This document shows, one piece after another, positions 1 through 5,924 of a DNA stretch of 7,055 nucleotides. Made by a program: the position numbers and the translations under genes. How positions within the stretch are numbered: position 1 is the stretch's first letter; every line of letters begins with the position of its first letter. Source of the DNA: an uncultured Oscillospiraceae bacterium (lineage in GTDB: Bacteria; Bacillota; Clostridia; Oscillospirales; Oscillospiraceae); NCBI GenBank assembly GCA_910585815.1, contig CAJUFJ010000091.1, forward strand, positions 1 to 7,055, written 5' to 3'. Under the pieces are notes generated by a model. It was given only the letters and a program-made list of their open reading frames with translations, made no database searches and was not told the DNA's origin.

Positions 1-1599
1 TGCCACAGCGACGTGGAGCCCCTGATCTCCGCCCAGTGGTTTGTCCGCATGGAGCCCCTGGCCAAGGAGGCCCTGCGGGTGGTCAACGAGGGAGAAGTGA
101 AGTTTGTCCCCGACCGCTTTGCCAAGACCTACACCAACTGGATGGAGAACGTCCACGACTGGTGTATCAGCCGCCAGCTGTGGTGGGGCCACCAGATCCC
201 CGCCTGGTACTGCGCGGACTGCGGCCACGTCACCGTCTCCGAGACCGACCCCGACTGCTGCGAGAAGTGCGGCTCCCAGCACATTGAGCGGGACCCCGAC
301 GTGCTGGACACCTGGTTTTCCTCCGCCCTGTGGCCCTTCTCCACCCTGGGCTGGCCGGACGAAAACAGCGAGGATTTCAAGTATTTCTACCCCACCGACG
401 TGCTGGTGACGGGCTACGACATCATCTTCTTCTGGGTGGCCCGGATGATCTTCTCCGCCTGCGCGCACACGGGGAAGCCCCCCTTCCACACCGTCTTCAT
501 CCACGGCCTGGTCCGGGACGACAAGGGCCGGAAGATGTCCAAATCTCTGGGCAACGGCATCGACCCCCTGGAGATCGCCGACAAATACGGCGCCGACGCC
601 CTGCGCTTTAACCTGGTGACGGGCAACTCCCCGGGCAACGACATGCGCTTTTACACCGAGCGGTGCGAGGCCATGCGCAACTTCGCCAACAAAATCTGGA
701 ACGCCAGCCGCTTCCTGATGATGAACCTGACCATCGACAAGTGCCAGCTGCCCCAGAAGCTGGAACTGGAGGACAAGTGGATTCTGTCCAAGCTGAACCG
801 GGCTGTGGCCGAGATCACCGAGAACATGGACCGGTATGAGCTGGGCGTGGCCGCCCAGAAGATCTATGACTTCATCTGGGACGACTACTGCGACTGGTAT
901 ATCGAGCTGACCAAGACCCGCCTCCAGGGGGAGGACGAGGACAGCAAGGTGAGGGCTCAGCAGGTGCTGTGCTGGGTGCTGACGGAAATGCTCAAGCTGC
1001 TCCACCCCTTCATGCCCTTTATTACCGAGGAAATCTGGCAGGCCCTGCCCCACGAGGGGGACTTCCTGATGATGCAGAATTGGCCCGTGGCCAGCGAGTC
1101 CATGAGCTTCCCCGCTGAGGAGAAGTCCATGGAGCTGATTATGGACGCCATCCGGGCCATCCGGGGCCGGCGCAGCGAGATGAACGTGCCTCCCTCCAAG
1201 AAGGCCCACCTCACCGTGGCCACCATGGAGACGGAGACCTTCACCCTGGGCGTGCCCTTCCTGAAAAAGCTGGCCTACGCCAGCGAGGTGGAAATTGTCC
1301 CCTTCTCCAATGCTAAGGCCGACGCCGACGCCGCCCAGGCCGGACAGGTGTCCATCGTCACCCACGCCGCCCAGATGTCCATCCCCCTGGGCGAATTGGT
1401 TGACCTGGCTAAGGAGAAGGCCCGCATCGAGAAGGAGCTGAAAAAGCAGTCCGCCGAGCTGGAGAAACTGAACACCAAGCTGAACAACCCCGGCTTCGTC
1501 AACAAGGCCCCGGAGCATGTAGTGGCCGCCGAAAAGGAGCGGGCTGTCCAGCTGGCCGAGCTGGTGGCCAAGCTGGAGGGACAGCTGAAAGGGATGTAA
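1..1599 (+). CDS. valS: Valine--tRNA ligase, C-terminal part (5' end outside window)
   Basis: Class I aminoacyl-tRNA synthetase that joins valine to tRNA-Val in the cytoplasm. The reading frame is open from base 1, so the true start lies upstream; 532 residues are visible, about 60% of a usual ValRS of 870-900 residues. The HIGH motif and most of the editing domain are therefore missing. Residues 71-91 hold a zinc-knuckle-like CX2CG...CX2CG pattern (C71, C74, C87, C90). The class-wide LDTWFSS block is at 102-108, and the KMSKS loop is at 178-182 (bases 532-546), followed by LGNGIDPLE. Residues about 230-400 match the helical anticodon-binding domain (DKWILSKLN, FIWDDYCDWYIE). Residues about 466-532 form the charged C-terminal coiled coil typical of ValRS, with the family signature LNNPGFVNKAPEHVV. 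These features separate it from IleRS and LeuRS. The stop is TAA at 1597-1599, with no T-tract terminator directly after it, so read-through into the reductase gene is possible. Confidence 0.98.
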   Translation, partial: CHSDVEPLISAQWFVRMEPLAKEALRVVNEGEVKFVPDRFAKTYTNWMENVHDWCISRQLWWGHQIPAWYCADCGHVTVSETDPDCCEKCGSQHIERDPDVLDTWFSSALWPFSTLGWPDENSEDFKYFYPTDVLVTGYDIIFFWVARMIFSACAHTGKPPFHTVFIHGLVRDDKGRKMSKSLGNGIDPLEIADKYGADALRFNLVTGNSPGNDMRFYTERCEAMRNFANKIWNASRFLMMNLTIDKCQLPQKLELEDKWILSKLNRAVAEITENMDRYELGVAAQKIYDFIWDDYCDWYIELTKTRLQGEDEDSKVRAQQVLCWVLTEMLKLLHPFMPFITEEIWQALPHEGDFLMMQNWPVASESMSFPAEEKSMELIMDAIRAIRGRRSEMNVPPSKKAHLTVATMETETFTLGVPFLKKLAYASEVEIVPFSNAKADADAAQAGQVSIVTHAAQMSIPLGELVDLAKEKARIEKELKKQSAELEKLNTKLNNPGFVNKAPEHVVAAEKERAVQLAELVAKLEGQLKGM

Positions 1600-1669
1600 T
1601 GTAGGGGCCGCCGCCCTCGGCGGCCCGTTCCCAAAAGACAGCGGGGCGCCGAGGGCGGCGCCCCCTACA
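1600..1669. repeat. Palindromic intergenic element: two mirrored hairpins (BIME/REP-like)
   Basis: The 70 bp directly after the valS stop form a near-perfect inverted repeat. Bases 1600-1628 pair with 1641-1669 with two mismatches and one terminal G-T, around a 12-nt centre. Each arm is also a hairpin on its own: 1605-1612 with 1619-1626 (8 bp, loop GCCCTC), and 1643-1650 with 1657-1664 (8 bp, loop GAGGGC). The two loops are complementary to each other. No T-run follows, so it is not a standard intrinsic terminator. The layout resembles bacterial interspersed mosaic elements made of inverted REP units. I recall similar GTAGGGGC-type palindromes between genes in Flavonifractor/Oscillibacter-like genomes, but cannot check copy number here. 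In RNA it could slow 3' exonucleases or weaken read-through from valS. Confidence 0.75.
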
Positions 1670-1672
1670 ATA

Positions 1673-1681
1673 GAAAGGGGG
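1673..1681 (+). promoter_or_regulatory. Shine-Dalgarno sequence of the aldo/keto reductase gene
   Basis: A purine-rich GAAAGGGGG stretch lies 7 nt before the ATG at 1689, which supports that start. Its AGGGGG part (1676-1681) can pair with CCCCCT at 1661-1666 at the end of the preceding palindrome, so access to it may depend on how the leader folds. Confidence 0.65.
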
Positions 1682-1688
1682 ACCCCTC

Positions 1689-2696
1689 ATGACAAAAATC
1701 CAACTGGGCTCCACCGGGATCACCATTGAGAAAAACGGCTTTGGCTGTCTGCCCATCCAGCGGGTGACGAAGGAGGAGGCCGCCTGGCTCCTCCGTAAAG
1801 CGGTGGACGGGGGCATGAACTACTTCGACACCGCCCGGGCCTACTCCGACAGCGAGGAGAAGCTGGGCTACGCCTTTGCCGGCATCCGGGACAAGGTGGT
1901 AATCGCCACCAAGACCGCCGCTCAAACCGCCCAGGGAATGTGGAAGGACCTGGAAACCAGTCTGCGCATGCTGAATACCGACTACATCGACGTCTACCAG
2001 TTCCACAACCCCGCTTTTGTTCCCCAGCCCGGCGGGGAGGACGGCCTGTATGACGCCGCCCTGACGGCCAAAAAGCAAGGGAAAATCCGCCACATCGCCA
2101 TCACCAACCACCGGCTGGCGGTGGCCCGGGAGGCGGTGGAATCCGGGCTGTATGCCCTGCTCCAGTTCCCCTACAGCTACCTCTCCGGTCCCCAGGAGGA
2201 GGCGCTGGTGGCCAAGTGCCGGGAGCGGGGCATGGGCTTTGTGGCCATGAAGGGCATGGCCGGCGGCCTGCTCCGGGACGGCACTGTGGCCGCCGCGTGG
2301 ATGGCCCGTCAGGAGGGAGTCGTCCCCATCTGGGGCGTGCAGCACGAGTGGGAGCTGGACCAGTTCCTGGCCTGTGTGGAGGAGACCCCGGCGCTCACCC
2401 CGGAGCGGCAGGCGGTTATCGACAGAGACCGGGCAGAGCTCACCGGCGACTTCTGCCGGGGCTGCGGCTACTGCATGCCCTGTCCCGTGGGCATCCAGAT
2501 CAACCAGTGTGCCCGGATGTCCCTCATGCTGCGCCGGGCTCCCGCCGCCGACTGGCTGAGCAATTACTGGCAGGAGGAGATGAAAAAAATCGAACACTGT
2601 CTCCGCTGCGGCAAATGCGCATCCAAATGTCCCTACGGCTTGGATACTCCCAGGCTGCTCCAGGACAACTGGAAGGAATACCAGAGCCATATATAA
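1689..2696 (+). CDS. Aldo/keto reductase with C-terminal 4Fe-4S region (COG1453-type)
   Basis: Predicted cytoplasmic oxidoreductase of 335 residues. The N-terminal 250 or so residues are an aldo/keto reductase TIM barrel. The catalytic tetrad is present: D47 and Y52 in the block YFDTARAYSDSEEKLG, K75 in ATKT, and H106 in YQFHN. Barrel strands are marked by GKIRHIAITNH and VPIWGVQHEWEL. The C-terminal part carries two cysteine clusters. One is C256, C259, C262 and C265 (CX2CX2CX2CP), followed by C274. The other is C304, C307, C310 and C314 (CX2CX2CX3CP). The fusion is typical of the COG1453 family, whose substrates are mostly unknown; electron transfer between NAD(P)H or a ferredoxin-like partner and a carbonyl is the likely chemistry. 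The ATG at 1689 is chosen because GAAAGGGGG precedes it by 7 nt. It follows valS by 89 bp and ends at a strong terminator. Neighbours do not suggest a substrate. Confidence 0.93.
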   Translation: MTKIQLGSTGITIEKNGFGCLPIQRVTKEEAAWLLRKAVDGGMNYFDTARAYSDSEEKLGYAFAGIRDKVVIATKTAAQTAQGMWKDLETSLRMLNTDYIDVYQFHNPAFVPQPGGEDGLYDAALTAKKQGKIRHIAITNHRLAVAREAVESGLYALLQFPYSYLSGPQEEALVAKCRERGMGFVAMKGMAGGLLRDGTVAAAWMARQEGVVPIWGVQHEWELDQFLACVEETPALTPERQAVIDRDRAELTGDFCRGCGYCMPCPVGIQINQCARMSLMLRRAPAADWLSNYWQEEMKKIEHCLRCGKCASKCPYGLDTPRLLQDNWKEYQSHI

Positions 2697-2697
2697 C

Positions 2698-2738
2698 AAA
2701 AAGCCGCCGCAGACCGGACCGTCTGCGGCGGACTTTTT
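2698..2738. terminator. Bidirectional intrinsic terminator between convergent genes
   Basis: An 11-bp GC-rich stem (2704-2714 with 2721-2731) closes a 6-nt loop. It extends as G2703-C2733 past a bulged A2732. Five A (2698-2702) precede the stem and five T (2734-2738) follow it. Either strand therefore gives a hairpin followed by a U-tract. It lies 1 bp after the reductase stop and 2 bp beyond the stop of the leftward small gene, so it probably ends both the valS/reductase and the der-plsY-gpsA cluster transcripts. Confidence 0.93.
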
Positions 2739-2740
2739 GT

Positions 2741-2956
2741 TCAGTACACGCGAAGCACGCAGATGGACTGCGCACTGATCTGGGGTGGGATACTGGCGGT
2801 CATAACGCCGTTGAAGACGATCCGTACCTGCTCCCCGGCCATCAGGTTGCCGGTGGAGTTGTTGGTATTTACCAGAACCTCCTGCCCGTTGGCATTGTTG
2901 GTCACCAGCACCTGAGTACCCCAGGCCCGGACGACGGTGGCAATCATAGTTACCAT
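2741..2956 (-). CDS. Small protein of unknown function (71 aa)
   Basis: I do not recognise this protein with certainty. From the ATG at 2956 it is 71 residues, beginning MVTMIATVVRAWGTQVLVTN and ending SICVLRVY. It has no signal peptide, no long hydrophobic segment and one cysteine near the C terminus. Alternating hydrophobic residues (VVRAWGTQVLV, GQEVLVNT, GEQVRIVFNG) followed by a SIPPQISA turn suggest an all-beta, OB-like small barrel. The closing segment faintly recalls DUF3221-type proteins, but that is a guess. The start is set by a near-perfect AGGAGGTGA Shine-Dalgarno 5 nt upstream. An upstream in-frame ATG at 2986 would give 81 residues, but the Shine-Dalgarno would then lie inside the gene. 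It is the last gene of the leftward cluster, 58 nt after the kinase-like gene, and ends at the shared terminator. The strong ribosome binding site, conserved-looking composition and terminator support a real, well-translated gene. Confidence 0.8.
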   Translation of the reverse strand: MVTMIATVVRAWGTQVLVTNNANGQEVLVNTNNSTGNLMAGEQVRIVFNGVMTASIPPQISAQSICVLRVY

Positions 2957-2961
2957 GGAAG

Positions 2962-2970
2962 TCACCTCCT
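2962..2970 (-). promoter_or_regulatory. Strong Shine-Dalgarno that fixes the start of the small gene
   Basis: On the minus strand AGGAGGTGA matches the anti-Shine-Dalgarno of 16S rRNA over nine bases and lies 5 nt before the ATG at 2956-2954. It rules in favour of the 71-residue product over the longer frame starting at 2986. Confidence 0.85.
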
Positions 2971-3014
2971 GTTGGATGGAATCCATACTATCCTATGCGC
3001 CGGCGGGCAGGGGG

Positions 3015-3587
3015 TTACTCCAGCCGGTACAGCGCATCCCACCGGGCCAGGCACTCCTCCATCTCCGCCCCGGTGTCGATCCGGTGAAGGCGGGGGAATT
3101 GGGCCAGCTGCTCCTCAGAAAAATCGGTCTGGTCGGCCAGAAATCGGCGGCAGACCTCGGCGTAGTCGGGCCGGGCCTGCCGGCTCTCCCGGTCGATGTA
3201 CCTCAGCAACCGGGTGCGGTCGTCCACGTGGAGGTAGACCACGCGGACATGCCCGGGGCCGTAGCAGTCCATCAGGGCCCGGGCCCCGGCCAGAGTGGTA
3301 ATGAGCAGACGGTCGGTGTCCAGGTCAAAGCGGAGGGTGAAGTAGGTCCACAGCCCCTGTGTGGTGTGGTATTCCCGCTTTTCGATCACCTGACCCTGGT
3401 TCTCATACTGCCGCAGCTGTTCCTGGGTGACAAAGTGGTAGCTCTGCCCCTCCACCTCCCCCGGCCGCATGGGCCGGGTGGTGCAGGGGACCACAGGGAC
3501 CAGCTCCGGGCAGCGCTCCAGAATGCGGGCGTAGAGGGTGTCCTTGCCGGAGCAGCTCTTGCCCACCAGACAGAAGACACGGTTCAT
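3015..3587 (-). CDS. Guanylate-kinase-like P-loop protein
   Basis: Nucleoside-monophosphate-kinase fold protein of 190 residues from the ATG at 3587; a GTG one codon upstream (3590) is an alternative start. The P-loop is GKSCSGKDT (residues 9-17). The GMP-binding block of guanylate kinases follows at 35-53: CTTRPMRPGEVEGQSYHFV, with R38, R41, Y50 and, further on, E69 all kept. The length agrees with guanylate kinase (about 190-210). The usual Tyr-Gly-Ser/Thr that completes the GMP site is not seen; the region reads EYHTTQGLWTYFT instead (72-84). It is therefore probably a paralogue rather than the essential gmk, and its substrate is uncertain. Its start overlaps the alaX stop by one base (TGATG), pointing to translational coupling. 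A GGGAAGGGA stretch inside alaX can serve as ribosome binding site. Family membership is sure; guanylate kinase activity is not. Confidence 0.87.
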   Translation of the reverse strand: MNRVFCLVGKSCSGKDTLYARILERCPELVPVVPCTTRPMRPGEVEGQSYHFVTQEQLRQYENQGQVIEKREYHTTQGLWTYFTLRFDLDTDRLLITTLAGARALMDCYGPGHVRVVYLHVDDRTRLLRYIDRESRQARPDYAEVCRRFLADQTDFSEEQLAQFPRLHRIDTGAEMEECLARWDALYRLE

Positions 3588-4783
3588 CACGGCGCCGTCC
3601 CTTCCCTGATGGCAGCTTGAAAGAACGCCTTAATCTCGCTCCGGGAAGCCTGAACAGACCCCTGGACAAAGTCGTCCTTGCCGCCGCCCCGGCCGTTGAG
3701 GGCCTGATTCAGGCTTTTTACCCAGTCCCGCAGGTGTCCGTTAGGTTGACCGATGGCGTATTTATACCCGGAGGAATCGTCCCCGGAGAAGCAGGCGCAG
3801 AAGCAGCTGTCGCCGCAGGCGTGGAGGACCGCACCGCACAGGCGGCGCAGGGCGTCGGGGGAGAGGCCGTCCTCAAAGAGGACCACGTCCCCGGGCCCGG
3901 CGTACTGTCCGGCCAGCTGGGCGAAGCGGGCGTCCTCCAGCGCCATAAGCCGGGACTTGAGGGCGGCGTTTTCCTCCAGCAGCCGCTCCACCGCTCCCGC
4001 TGTTTCAAAGGGCTTGGCGGACAGGAAACGGGATACCTGAGCGTTCTGGTTCCAAGTCCGGTTCAGATAGCGGAAGGCCCGGCCGCCGCACACCAGCTGA
4101 ATGCGGACCCCCTCCCGGAATTTTTCCATGGACAGCAGCTTGACCAGCCCCACCTGGGCGGGATAATTCACATGGGTGCCGCAGCAGGCGCAGCAGTCCG
4201 CCCCGGGGAACTCCACAATGCGCACCGGACCGGTGAGCTCCTTTTTGCTCCGGTACTGGATGCGCTCCAGCTCCTCGGGGGAGGGGTAGGTGATGTTTAC
4301 CGGCAGATTCACCTGCCAGAGGTGCCAGTTGGCGGTTTTTTCCAGGGTGGCGAACTGCTCCTGGGTGAGGGGGCGGTCAAAGTCGATGGTGACCACCTCC
4401 GCCCCCATGTGGAAGCCCACATTTTCACACCCCCACAGGGCGTGGGCCAATCCGGAGACAATGTGCTCCCCGGAGTGCTGCTGCATCAGGTCAAACCGCC
4501 GGTCCCAGTCGATTACCCCGGTAACCGCCATCCCCGGCTCCAGGGGGTGGTTGCAGGTGTGGACAATCTCGCCCTCCCGGCTGTGGACCTCCAGCACCTT
4601 CACCTTGTCCTGGGTTCCGGATATCTCCAGCCGGCCGGTGTCCCAGGGTTGACCTCCCCCCTCGGGGTAGAAGGCAGTGCGGTCCAGCACGATGTCGAAG
4701 CCCTTCTTCCCCTTTTCACAGGAGAGGACCTTTGCCTCGAATTTGACCAGAAAGGGAGCCTGCTCGTATATTTTTTCTGTCAT
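3587..4783 (-). CDS. Alanyl-tRNA editing protein, AlaX-type with DHHA1 domain
   Basis: Free-standing relative of the AlaRS editing half, 398 residues. Such proteins hydrolyse mischarged Ser-tRNA(Ala) or Gly-tRNA(Ala) in the cytoplasm, in trans to AlaRS. The N-terminal part shows the LDRTAFYPEGGGQPWDTG block (33-50) shared with AlaRS. The editing-site zinc ligands are present: H103 and H107 in QQHSGEHIVSG, and C200 and H204 in CCACCGTHV. A likely coiled coil spans about 262-290. The C-terminal DHHA1 domain ends in GRGGGKDDFVQGS (364-376). No aminoacylation domain is present, so it is not AlaRS. This is the long AlaX type. The ATG overlaps the gpsA stop by 4 bp (ATGA), and the only upstream purine stretch (GAGAGGGA) is rather distant, so initiation probably depends on gpsA translation. 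It is followed by the kinase-like gene with a one-base overlap. Confidence 0.93.
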   Translation of the reverse strand: MTEKIYEQAPFLVKFEAKVLSCEKGKKGFDIVLDRTAFYPEGGGQPWDTGRLEISGTQDKVKVLEVHSREGEIVHTCNHPLEPGMAVTGVIDWDRRFDLMQQHSGEHIVSGLAHALWGCENVGFHMGAEVVTIDFDRPLTQEQFATLEKTANWHLWQVNLPVNITYPSPEELERIQYRSKKELTGPVRIVEFPGADCCACCGTHVNYPAQVGLVKLLSMEKFREGVRIQLVCGGRAFRYLNRTWNQNAQVSRFLSAKPFETAGAVERLLEENAALKSRLMALEDARFAQLAGQYAGPGDVVLFEDGLSPDALRRLCGAVLHACGDSCFCACFSGDDSSGYKYAIGQPNGHLRDWVKSLNQALNGRGGGKDDFVQGSVQASRSEIKAFFQAAIREGTAP

Positions 4784-5781
4784 AAATAAGATTCATCCCT
4801 CTCAGACCGTTTGGCCCGCTGCATCAGGTCGGTAATCACGGCGTGGACGTCCCGGCCCTCGTAGAGGACCTCGTAGGCCGCCTGGGCAATGGGCATCTCC
4901 ACCCCCGCCTTCTGAGCCAGGGCGCGGGCGTTGTTGGCGGCGTAGTAGCCCTCCACCACCGCGCCGATCTCCCTCACCGCCTCGTCCACCGGCTTGCCCT
5001 GGCCGATAAGAATGCCGCACCGGCGGTTGCGGGAGTGCATGGAGCAGCAGGTGACAATGAGGTCCCCAACGCCTGCGAGACCTGTAAAGCTGTCCTTCCG
5101 TCCCCCCAGGGCCACGCCCAGCCGGGCCATCTCGGCCAGCCCCCGGGTCATGAGCAGGGCCTTGGTGTTGTCGCCGTAGCCCATGCCGTCGCAGCAGCCG
5201 GCGCACAGGGCGATGATGTTTTTCAGAGCGGCGCAAATCTCGGTGCCGATTTTGTCGTCGCTGGTGTACACCCGGAACCGCTGGTTCATGAACAGGTCCT
5301 GGACCTGTTCGGCAATGGCCAGGTCCTCGGAGGCCACCACCACGCCGGTTGGAATCCTCCGGCCCACCTCCTCGGCGTGGGAGGGCCCGGACAGCACCAC
5401 CACCGGGCACTTGCCCTGCACCTCCTCCTCAATCACCTGGCTCAGACGCAGGGAGGAGTCCTTCTCGATGCCCTTGGACACGGAGACCAGAATGGTCCCC
5501 GGGTCGGCCAGCTCCTTGAGCCGCTTTGCGGTGGACCGCACCGCGAAGGAGGGGGTGGCCACCACCACCAGCCCGCAGCCCTTCACAGCCGCCATGTCGG
5601 TGGTGAGCTTCAGCCCCTCGGGCAGAGGGACCCCCTTCAGCATGGGATTCTCATGGGTATCCCGGAGGACGGCGGACTCCTCCTCGGTGTAGGACCACAG
5701 GGTCACGTCGTTGCCGTTTTCCAGCAGCAGCAGAGCCAGGGCCGTCCCCCATGCGCCACTGCCAAGGACTGTGATTTTCAT
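4780..5781 (-). CDS. gpsA: Glycerol-3-phosphate dehydrogenase [NAD(P)+]
   Basis: Reduces dihydroxyacetone phosphate to sn-glycerol-3-phosphate, the backbone for membrane phospholipids, in the cytoplasm. The full length of 333 residues is normal for the family. The Rossmann dinucleotide motif GSGAWGTALA begins at residue 7. Conserved blocks follow: SKGIEK with K103, SGPSHAEEV (131-139), ALKNI with the catalytic lysine K187, GYGDNTKAL (201-209), GLAGVGDLIVTC (234-245), RNRR (251-254) and EGYYAAN (277-283). The C-terminal helical domain is complete. The ATG at 5781 is supported by GGGAGGT seven bases upstream. It lies 141 bp after plsY, which uses its product; the gap is filled by a MITE-like repeat. 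Its last four bases overlap the alaX start. Confidence 0.97.
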   Translation of the reverse strand: MKITVLGSGAWGTALALLLLENGNDVTLWSYTEEESAVLRDTHENPMLKGVPLPEGLKLTTDMAAVKGCGLVVVATPSFAVRSTAKRLKELADPGTILVSVSKGIEKDSSLRLSQVIEEEVQGKCPVVVLSGPSHAEEVGRRIPTGVVVASEDLAIAEQVQDLFMNQRFRVYTSDDKIGTEICAALKNIIALCAGCCDGMGYGDNTKALLMTRGLAEMARLGVALGGRKDSFTGLAGVGDLIVTCCSMHSRNRRCGILIGQGKPVDEAVREIGAVVEGYYAANNARALAQKAGVEMPIAQAAYEVLYEGRDVHAVITDLMQRAKRSERDESYL

Positions 5782-5788
5782 ACCGTTT

Positions 5789-5795
5789 ACCTCCC
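5789..5795 (-). promoter_or_regulatory. Shine-Dalgarno sequence of gpsA
   Basis: On the minus strand GGGAGGT lies 7 nt before the gpsA ATG. It is outside the hairpin repeat that fills the rest of the plsY-gpsA gap, so the ribosome site itself is free of the repeat's stems. Confidence 0.8.
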
Positions 5796-5805
5796 AGTTT
5801 TTATT

Positions 5806-5918
5806 GGCTCCCTCTTTGAGGGAGCTGTCAGCCCGCAGGGCTGACTGAGGGAGTTTTCCGTCGTTGGACTCCCTCCGTCACCGCCTTCGGCGGTGCCACC
5901 TCCCTCAGAGAGGGAGGC
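5806..5918. repeat. MITE-like structured repeat inside the plsY-gpsA gap
   Basis: About 113 bp hold five stem-loops in a row: 5807-5814/5818-5825, 5827-5834/5838-5845, 5842-5854/5868-5880 (13 bp, one mismatch), 5879-5885/5889-5895 and 5899-5906/5910-5917. The second stem shares bases with the third, and the third with the fourth, so not all can form at once. The heptamer CTCCCTC occurs three times (5808, 5869, 5900) and its complement GAGGGAG three times (5818, 5847, 5910). The two ends are inverted copies, 18 of 21 bases alike. TTTTTA lies on both sides (5798-5803 and 5920-5925) and could be a target duplication, though it is low in complexity. There is no open reading frame in it. I recall this CTCCCTC/GAGGGAG style from intergenic repeats of Faecalibacterium and relatives; copy number cannot be checked here. 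The right flank overlaps the plsY stop codon. Confidence 0.8.
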
Positions 5919-5924
5919 TTTTTT
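5899..5924 (+). terminator. Terminator-like hairpin on the plus strand (within the repeat)
   Basis: An 8-bp stem (5899-5906 with 5910-5917, loop AGA) is followed by C and six T on the plus strand. This fits an intrinsic terminator, but it points against the local genes, so it would act only on antisense RNA. It is the right end of the repeat and may simply reflect the repeat's structure. Confidence 0.4.

Noticed and set aside
1600..1669. Palindrome after valS as an intrinsic terminator
   Set aside because: The stems are strong but no U-tract follows on either strand; the sequence after it is ACAATAGAAAGGGG. It fits a REP/BIME-like repeat better.
1665..2699. Minus-strand frame of 344 codons opposite the reductase
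   Set aside because: The sense strand codes a complete aldo/keto reductase with catalytic tetrad and cysteine clusters; the antisense frame shows no family features.
2957..2986. Longer 81-residue form of the small gene starting at 2986
   Set aside because: The excellent Shine-Dalgarno at 2962-2970 would fall inside the coding part, and no purine-rich site precedes the upstream ATG.
2216..3301. Plus-strand frame of 361 codons across the reductase end, the terminator and the small gene
   Set aside because: It runs through a strong terminator and is out of frame with the reductase, whose iron-sulfur motifs are intact. Its product is rich in G, R and P.
3617..4789. Long plus-strand open frame (390 codons) opposite alaX
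   Set aside because: The opposite strand codes a full AlaX protein with all zinc ligands. This frame is low in complexity, without motifs or a supporting start site.
4843..5844. Long plus-strand open frame (333 codons) opposite gpsA
   Set aside because: It is the mirror of a clear gpsA, as is common in GC-rich DNA. Its product is rich in G, H, P and L, resembles no family and has no ribosome binding site.
5806..5918. Hairpin array between plsY and gpsA as a CRISPR array or a riboswitch
   Set aside because: There are no equal spacers or direct repeats of CRISPR size. The symmetric inverted ends and hairpin modules fit a MITE-like repeat rather than a ligand-binding leader, and no known riboswitch core is recognised.
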